Assembly: GCF_003627955.1 (NCBI RefSeq)
Contig: NZ_RBWS01000010.1
Location: 1-64,000 of the forward strand
Reading direction: 5' to 3'
DNA from: Sphingobacterium puteale
Lineage (GTDB): Bacteria; Bacteroidota; Bacteroidia; Sphingobacteriales; Sphingobacteriaceae
Length of the DNA: 64,000 nucleotides
Below the pieces are notes generated by a model that ran no database searches, was not told where the DNA came from, and saw only the letters and a list, made by a program, of their open reading frames with translations. Shown here piece by piece: positions 61,290 to 64,000 of this stretch. How positions within the stretch are numbered: the stretch's first letter is position 1; each line of letters begins with the position of its first letter. The position numbers and the translations under genes were made by a program.

Positions 61290-61763
61290 TTATTTCGATA
61301 AATCTGTACCTCTTCTTTTTCTCCTACGCCCTTTTTTTAGGATTGTTTTGCGCAACTGTAGAAAACCGACCGTCATTTTTCTAGGTGATTTAAAATAAGG
61401 GATACTCAATACCACGAGCAGCGATATACAGGCCGATGTCCCCAATGCGCCGCCATATCCATTAAAAAACTTGCTGGTATTGAGCAGGATGGTGGTGAAG
61501 ATTATGCCTGCCAAAGAGAGACCGAAATAGGTGGACAACTGCGTTTTGGACACCATTCCGATAAAAGATGCACCGATAAATACGGCTGGAATATACTGTG
61601 TAAGATAGCTGGACAATAGCTGTGGAAAAAAATAGAGAAAACCGGACACGATCAAAGTCAATAAGGCAGAGGAACGGACAGCCCCCTGTTTGTATCGGGT
61701 ATTGACAAAATATGTTGCTGTGCTTCCGATAATTCCGACAAGATAGAGGATGAATGTTTCCAT
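61290..61763 (-). CDS. Small membrane protein, paralogue A
   Basis: A 157-residue protein with four to five helices, begins METFILYLVGIIGSTATYF. The motif FIGASFIGMVSKTQLSTYFG and the following GYGGALGTSACISLL recur in the upstream neighbour (FVGMSSAQVAHGF, GIGGKLGTLAFLGV), so the two are paralogues. It ends with a basic tail (KKGRRRKRRGTDL). No family is recognised. It follows its paralogue by one base (61764), indicating coupling. Confidence 0.7.
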   Translation of the reverse strand: METFILYLVGIIGSTATYFVNTRYKQGAVRSSALLTLIVSGFLYFFPQLLSSYLTQYIPAVFIGASFIGMVSKTQLSTYFGLSLAGIIFTTILLNTSKFFNGYGGALGTSACISLLVVLSIPYFKSPRKMTVGFLQLRKTILKKGRRRKRRGTDLSK

Positions 61764-61764
61764 G

Positions 61765-62322
61765 TTATTTGAAAAGATAAAGCAGTAAATAGGTCATCGA
61801 AACACCAAGAAAAGCCAACGTCCCCAATTTGCCACCGATCCCATTCAGCAGGCTTTTTGAAATGATCAGAAAGATGGCGGTAAAAACGCTCGCGGTCAGG
61901 ATAAAAGAAAAACCGTGGGCAACCTGCGCGCTGGACATGCCGACGAAGGCACCACAATAGACGGCGGCAGGGAGGTGGGGAAGATAACCGGACTCTTTAT
62001 TGATATTGGGGATAAATGATGCCAATGTTCCTGTCAGTGCAGCACCCATCACTGGGCCAAGACCAAAAATCTGATTAAAATAATAGGAGACAATAGCGCC
62101 TACGGGCACCCATGCCGCTATTTTGATCGACTCATATTCATGTATATGATGATGTATAGGCGACTTAAAGTAGCTATATAACATGAATAAAGAGAGTAAT
62201 CCGATGAAAGACAGTACAATATATGAACTGGTGTTTTCAACAAAGATGGCCACTAGAAAGAGTGCCTGGATAACAAATAATAAGCAAATACTTAGAATTC
62301 TAAACTTCTGCCGGGCTTGCAT
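61765..62322 (-). CDS. Small membrane protein, paralogue B
   Basis: A 185-residue protein with about six helices, begins MQARQKFRILSICLLFVIQA. It shares the AVYCGAFVGMSSAQVAHGF and GIGGKLGTLAFLGV blocks with the gene at 61290. There is a short His-rich stretch (SPIHHHIHEYESI) near residue 55. The family is unknown to me; a two-component membrane complex is a reasonable guess because the ends are coupled. It is cotranscribed on minus and lies 28 bases from the LacI gene stop. Confidence 0.7.
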   Translation of the reverse strand: MQARQKFRILSICLLFVIQALFLVAIFVENTSSYIVLSFIGLLSLFMLYSYFKSPIHHHIHEYESIKIAAWVPVGAIVSYYFNQIFGLGPVMGAALTGTLASFIPNINKESGYLPHLPAAVYCGAFVGMSSAQVAHGFSFILTASVFTAIFLIISKSLLNGIGGKLGTLAFLGVSMTYLLLYLFK

Positions 62323-62350
62323 TTATTTCAAATTTCGGCAAAGTTATTAA

Positions 62351-63373
62351 TTATTTGTCTATTCTGCAGGTAGATTTTCTTTTTATCAGGATCGGATCAA
62401 GGACAACCTGCTGGATGTCTTCATAAGGATCCTTTTGTTTGACCATTTGTAAAAAGAGTTTGGCACATTCTTCCCCCATTTTGTTGGCCTGTTGATCGAT
62501 ACTGGACAGGGTCGGTGTGATAAACGAAGAGAAGGTCTGATTTGCGAAACCGATCACACCCGTTTCGGGGATATCTATATGTGCAGTTTTAAGCGCCTGA
62601 ATAATCCCGACAGCAGTAAAGTCATCCCCGCCAATGATGGCATCCGGTTTAATGGAAGATTTCAAAATCTGCTCTGTGCCTTTTATCCCGGCTTCGATAG
62701 ATAGTTCGCCATGCACAATAAGTTCATCGAGTTGGGGAAGATCCGCTTCCTTCAAAGCTGCTTCAAAACCGTTGAAACGATCCTTGAAAATAGCGATTTC
62801 TTTGTTTGTGGTGATAAAACCGATTTTTTTATAGCCCTGTTCGATCAGATGTTTAGTCGCAAGATAACCCGCCTCAAAGTCGTTTAGCTTGACGACAGGT
62901 GCGGCAATGTCCTGATGTGTACGGTCAAAGATGATCAGGCATTTGCCTTGTTTGATGACTTCCTGAAAATGTGCAATATCCTGTGTCTCCAGGGAGAGGG
63001 AAGCAATGATTCCGTCTACCTGTGCTTCCAGCAAGGTTTTTACACCGTTTACTTCATCCGTATAGGATTCGTTTGACTGATAGAGCAATAGGCTATAGTT
63101 GTGTTTCTTTAATTCTTTTTCGATACTGTGAACAGCCTCTGCAAAAAAGTGGATTTGCATCGTCGGCACGATAACACCAATGGTATTGGACTTGCCCGAA
63201 GAGAGCGAAGACGCAATTTTATTGACACTGTAATTCAGCTCTTTGGCCTTTGCCAAGACCAGCTGCCGTGTAGCCTCACTGATGGTGGGTACGTTATTCA
63301 AGGCACGGGAAACCGTTGAAACTGTGATTCCAAGCGCCCGGGCAATATCATAAATCGTTGTTTTTTTATTCAC
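62351..63373 (-). CDS. LacI family transcriptional regulator
   Basis: A 340-residue LacI-type repressor starting at GTG 63373 (read as Met): N-terminal HTH TTIYDIARALGITVSTVSRA, hinge NKIASSLSSGKSNTIG, and a periplasmic-binding-protein-like core (IIGGDDFTAVGIIQALKTA). It lies divergent from a xylulokinase gene with a typical LacI operator between them, so control of that gene by a sugar such as xylose is likely. An IIFDRTHQDIAAPVV segment matches the ligand pocket region of related repressors. Confidence 0.92.
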   Translation of the reverse strand: MNKKTTIYDIARALGITVSTVSRALNNVPTISEATRQLVLAKAKELNYSVNKIASSLSSGKSNTIGVIVPTMQIHFFAEAVHSIEKELKKHNYSLLLYQSNESYTDEVNGVKTLLEAQVDGIIASLSLETQDIAHFQEVIKQGKCLIIFDRTHQDIAAPVVKLNDFEAGYLATKHLIEQGYKKIGFITTNKEIAIFKDRFNGFEAALKEADLPQLDELIVHGELSIEAGIKGTEQILKSSIKPDAIIGGDDFTAVGIIQALKTAHIDIPETGVIGFANQTFSSFITPTLSSIDQQANKMGEECAKLFLQMVKQKDPYEDIQQVVLDPILIKRKSTCRIDK

Positions 63374-63434
63374 GCCCCAAAGTAAATAATTTTATTGAAT
63401 ATTTTGGAAAATTCAGAAACATATCCTACTTTTA

Positions 63435-63448
63435 TGCAACCGGTTGCA
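63435..63448. promoter_or_regulatory. LacI-family operator
   Basis: TGCAACCGGTTGCA is a perfect palindrome with the central CG step typical of LacI/GalR-type sites. It lies 49 bases before the xylulokinase start and 62 bases from the LacI start. Confidence 0.72.
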
Positions 63449-63496
63449 ATGTTGTTTCCGCTTATTGTTTTAAATAACCAGTTTTAAAAAAATCAG

Positions 63497-64000
63497 ATGT
63501 ATTTTTTAGGTATAGATATCGGTACATCTTCGGTCAAGGTTTCCATTGTCGAAGCGTCCACACAACAAAAGATCTGTTCAGCGCAGTATCCCGCTGTTGA
63601 AGCACCCATTTATTCACCGCAGCCCAATTGGGCAGAGCAGGATCCGCTCGATTGGTGGAGCTATTTTAAGCAGGCCTTATCCAAGGCGAATGCCACGGGC
63701 TTATACGATCCGAAGCAAATCACGGCCGTCGGCATCGCCTATCAGATGCATGGACTTGTTATTGTCGATAAAGACCAACAGGTATTGCGCAATGCGATTA
63801 TCTGGTGTGACAGCCGGGCTGTTGCCTTGGGAAATGAAGCTTTTGAGGAGATCGGAAAGGAATTCAATTTAAAACACCATCTCAACTCTCCCGGTAATTT
63901 CACGGCTTCCAAGCTTGCTTGGGTTAAGGCAAACGAGCCCGAAATCTATCAGCGAATTGACAAGATCATGCTTCCCGGTGATTTTATTGCCATGAAACTT
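63497..64000 (+). CDS. xylB: Xylulokinase (FGGY family), partial at the right edge
   Basis: 168 codons visible, open to the window end. The N-terminus YFLGIDIGTSSVKVSIVE is the phosphate-1 motif of FGGY kinases; GIAYQMHGLVIVDKDQQVLR and AIIWCDSRAVALG are xylulokinase-typical, as is the WAEQDPLDWW block. It phosphorylates D-xylulose to D-xylulose-5-phosphate. The start ATG 63497 gives a normal N-terminus. The preceding operator suggests LacI repression. Xylose isomerase and transport genes are expected just beyond the edge. Confidence 0.88.
   Translation, partial: MYFLGIDIGTSSVKVSIVEASTQQKICSAQYPAVEAPIYSPQPNWAEQDPLDWWSYFKQALSKANATGLYDPKQITAVGIAYQMHGLVIVDKDQQVLRNAIIWCDSRAVALGNEAFEEIGKEFNLKHHLNSPGNFTASKLAWVKANEPEIYQRIDKIMLPGDFIAMKL

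Noticed and set aside
1..64000. CRISPR arrays, prophage or insertion sequences
   Set aside because: No regularly spaced direct repeats, cas genes, transposase or phage structural genes were seen. The Xer recombinase at 25774 is of the chromosomal type next to hpf.

Overview
The window is a chromosomal segment of a Bacteroidota bacterium, most likely Sphingobacteriaceae and close to Sphingobacterium (inference from gene content, not a database match). The evidence is a GC content near 40 percent, repeated TAnnTTTG-type -7 elements before start codons, almost no Shine-Dalgarno sequences, outer-membrane beta-barrel proteins, a FeoB-associated Cys-rich peptide, and typical carbohydrate genes of that phylum (GH31, GH29, GH172-like, FucP).

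Layout. 1-400: structured RNA resembling the 5' part of a group II intron on the minus strand, with the start of a possible intron protein. 0.5-4.4 kb: a large secreted GH31 glycosidase with accessory domains. 4.5-14 kb: housekeeping and unknown genes (pirin, OsmC, TMEM175-type channel, NTPase, unknown membrane proteins) and a CMD / YCII / long ECF sigma operon. 14.2-16 kb: a DUF885 lipoprotein gene broken by one in-frame TAG. 16-19.7 kb: an AraC/DJ-1 regulator opposite a run of SRPBCC, DoxX, VOC and GNAT genes. 19.9-24.4 kb: an ABC ATPase coupled to a permease fused to an M1 aminopeptidase. 24.6-28.6 kb: tRNA-Met, HAD phosphatase, rpsU, Xer recombinase, hpf, a small Cys protein and ferritin. 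28.7-32.6 kb: an outer-membrane receptor-like protein and a quinone oxidoreductase.

32.6-41.9 kb is a coherent L-fucose utilisation locus: AraC regulator, FucP transporter, mutarotase, altronate-dehydratase-type dehydratase, GH29 fucosidase, two SDR dehydrogenases, an FAH-family hydrolase and an amidohydrolase-type lactonase. Together they fit import of L-fucose and its non-phosphorylated oxidation to pyruvate and lactate. A GH172-like (DUF2961) enzyme follows.

43.7-45.2 kb holds two identical tRNA-Phe genes and mnmA. 45.2-48.1 kb is an AT-rich accessory patch with gene relics, a disrupted small gene, an unknown aromatic-rich protein and an AAA ATPase preceded by a striking inverted-repeat array. 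48.1-56.3 kb: radical SAM protein, GNAT, amino-acid permease, the feoA-feoB-Cys peptide iron operon with a divergent MarR gene, ZIP transporter and PAP2 phosphatase. 56.5-64 kb: glmM-type mutase, a CPA1 antiporter fused to a periplasmic SnoaL-like domain, a YCF48-like protein, two paralogous membrane proteins, and a LacI regulator divergent from a xylulokinase gene that runs off the right edge.

The most interesting points are the SnoaL-antiporter fusion, the repeat-controlled AAA ATPase, the fucose pathway with its YxxxN SDR and altronate-type dehydratase, the selective Shine-Dalgarno sites at rpsU and hpf, the nonsense-broken DUF885 gene, and the candidate iron operator at feoAB.
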